This document shows, in pieces, positions 6,724-7,366 of a DNA stretch of 7,366 nt. The stretch comes from Rhodospirillaceae bacterium (GTDB lineage Bacteria; Pseudomonadota; Alphaproteobacteria; Rhodospirillales; 2-02-FULL-58-16). Position numbers and translations under genes: made by a program. The notes below the pieces were generated by a model. That model ran no database searches. It worked only from the letters and a program-made list of their open reading frames with translations, and had not been told where the DNA came from. Location: the NCBI GenBank assembly GCA_030623425.1, contig JAUXMA010000072.1, positions 1-7,366 on the forward strand, in the 5' to 3' direction. Each line of letters begins with the position of its first letter. Positions within the stretch are counted from its first letter, which is position 1.

Positions 6724-7366
6724 GTGAGGCCGATCAAGAGAGTTTTGAGCTTCGAATCGGTGCGCCGGATTCTTAGTTGGCTGGGCGCATGTTACATCCG
6801 CCTGGTTTATCTCACCGGCCGGTGGACGGTGATGGGCGACGAAACGCCGCGGCGGTTTTGGGATCAAGGCGAGCCGTTCATCCTCGCATTTTGGCATGGC
6901 CGGATAATGATGTTGCCCTATTGCTGGAACCGTGGGACGGCCATGCACTTGCTCATTTCGCGGCACCGGGACGGCCGGCTCATCGCCCACATCGTCGGCA
7001 CTTTCGGCATCGGCACAGTGGCCGGTTCGACGACCCATGGCGGCAGGACGGCCTTGCGCGCCTTGGTCAAGGCTTTGAAGGCCGGAGACTGCGTCGGCAT
7101 CACCCCGGACGGCCCGCGCGGACCGCGGATGCGGGCCAGCAGCGGAATCGTCAGCATCGCCCGCCTGTCCGGCGCGCCGATCATCCCCGTCACCTACGGC
7201 ACGAGCCGAAAGCGAATCCTTTCCACTTGGGACCGTTTCCTGGTGGCTTGGCCTTTCGCCCGAGGGGTGCTGGTCTGGGGCGATCCGATCCACGTCCCGC
7301 GCGATGCCGACGAAACGGCCCTGGAGTCGGCCCGCCGGCAAGTGGAAGACGCCCTCAACGCCATTA
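6724..7366 (+). CDS. DUF374 family lysophospholipid-acyltransferase-like protein, 5' part
   Basis: An open frame starting at GTG 6724, 31 bases after the msbA stop, and running past the window end (214 residues seen, no stop). The frame is also open upstream into msbA, so the start rests on the GAGGG ribosome binding site. The sequence matches the DUF374 branch of the LPLAT acyltransferases: LAFWHGRIMMLP (54-65), LLISRHRDGRLIA (76-88), GSTTHGGRTALRAL (101-114), GITPDGPRGPRM (125-136) and APIIPVTYGTSR (151-162). An N-terminal amphipathic or hydrophobic stretch (ILSWLGACYIRLVYL) suggests membrane association. The classical HX4D acyltransferase box is not present; His58 in WHGR may serve instead, which is inference. 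DUF374 genes in alphaproteobacteria usually stand beside waaA and lpxK, so a role in lipid A or envelope lipid assembly is likely but unproven. At most a few tens of residues are probably missing. Confidence 0.85.
   Translation, partial: MRPIKRVLSFESVRRILSWLGACYIRLVYLTGRWTVMGDETPRRFWDQGEPFILAFWHGRIMMLPYCWNRGTAMHLLISRHRDGRLIAHIVGTFGIGTVAGSTTHGGRTALRALVKALKAGDCVGITPDGPRGPRMRASSGIVSIARLSGAPIIPVTYGTSRKRILSTWDRFLVAWPFARGVLVWGDPIHVPRDADETALESARRQVEDALNAI

Noticed and set aside
6595..7341. Minus-strand frame of 248 codons opposite the DUF374 gene
   Set aside because: The + strand frame at the same place has conserved DUF374 motifs and a good ribosome binding site. The minus-strand product is Pro/Arg/Gly/Asp-rich with no family resemblance.
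1..7366. Mobile element, CRISPR, toxin-antitoxin, defence or biosynthetic cluster
   Set aside because: No transposase, integrase, direct-repeat array, terminal inverted repeats or defence domains were seen. All complete genes belong to well-known housekeeping families with similar codon use.

Overview
The window looks like a chromosomal housekeeping segment of a GC-rich alphaproteobacterium. The best guess is a Rhodospirillales-type lineage, inferred from codon usage, protein sequence character and gene order and not from any marker gene. It holds six genes: two partial genes at the edges and four complete ones. No rRNA, tRNA, CRISPR array, transposase or phage gene is visible.

Layout. (1) Positions 1-158, + strand: the last ~51 residues of a tetratricopeptide-repeat protein. 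(2) Positions 211-3134, - strand: a two-gene operon read korA then korB. It encodes a two-subunit 2-oxoacid (probably 2-oxoglutarate):ferredoxin oxidoreductase, and the two cistrons overlap by the four bases ATGA. (3) Positions 3135-3440: a divergent intergenic region that is less GC-rich than the genes. It holds a good extended -10 promoter for korAB with an inverted repeat over its -35 region, and possibly a small 44-codon ORF in front of pmbA. (4) Positions 3441-7366, + strand: pmbA (tldE), then msbA (lipid-flippase ABC exporter), then a DUF374 lysophospholipid-acyltransferase-like gene cut by the window end.

How the genes work together. KorA and KorB form one CoA-acylating, thiamine-diphosphate and [4Fe-4S] enzyme that couples 2-oxoacid decarboxylation to ferredoxin. 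No ferredoxin gene is in view. The right-hand cluster is a cell-envelope neighbourhood: MsbA exports lipid A-core across the inner membrane, and DUF374 genes in alphaproteobacteria commonly sit beside the Kdo transferase waaA and lpxK. PmbA/TldE, the non-catalytic partner of the TldD protease, is a frequent neighbour of that cluster in this class, although the functional connection is unknown.

I looked for an undescribed system and do not find convincing evidence of one. The items most worth a second look are the inverted-repeat array at the korA promoter, the bulged hairpin between pmbA and msbA (which contains one possible msbA start codon), and the small ORF in front of pmbA.
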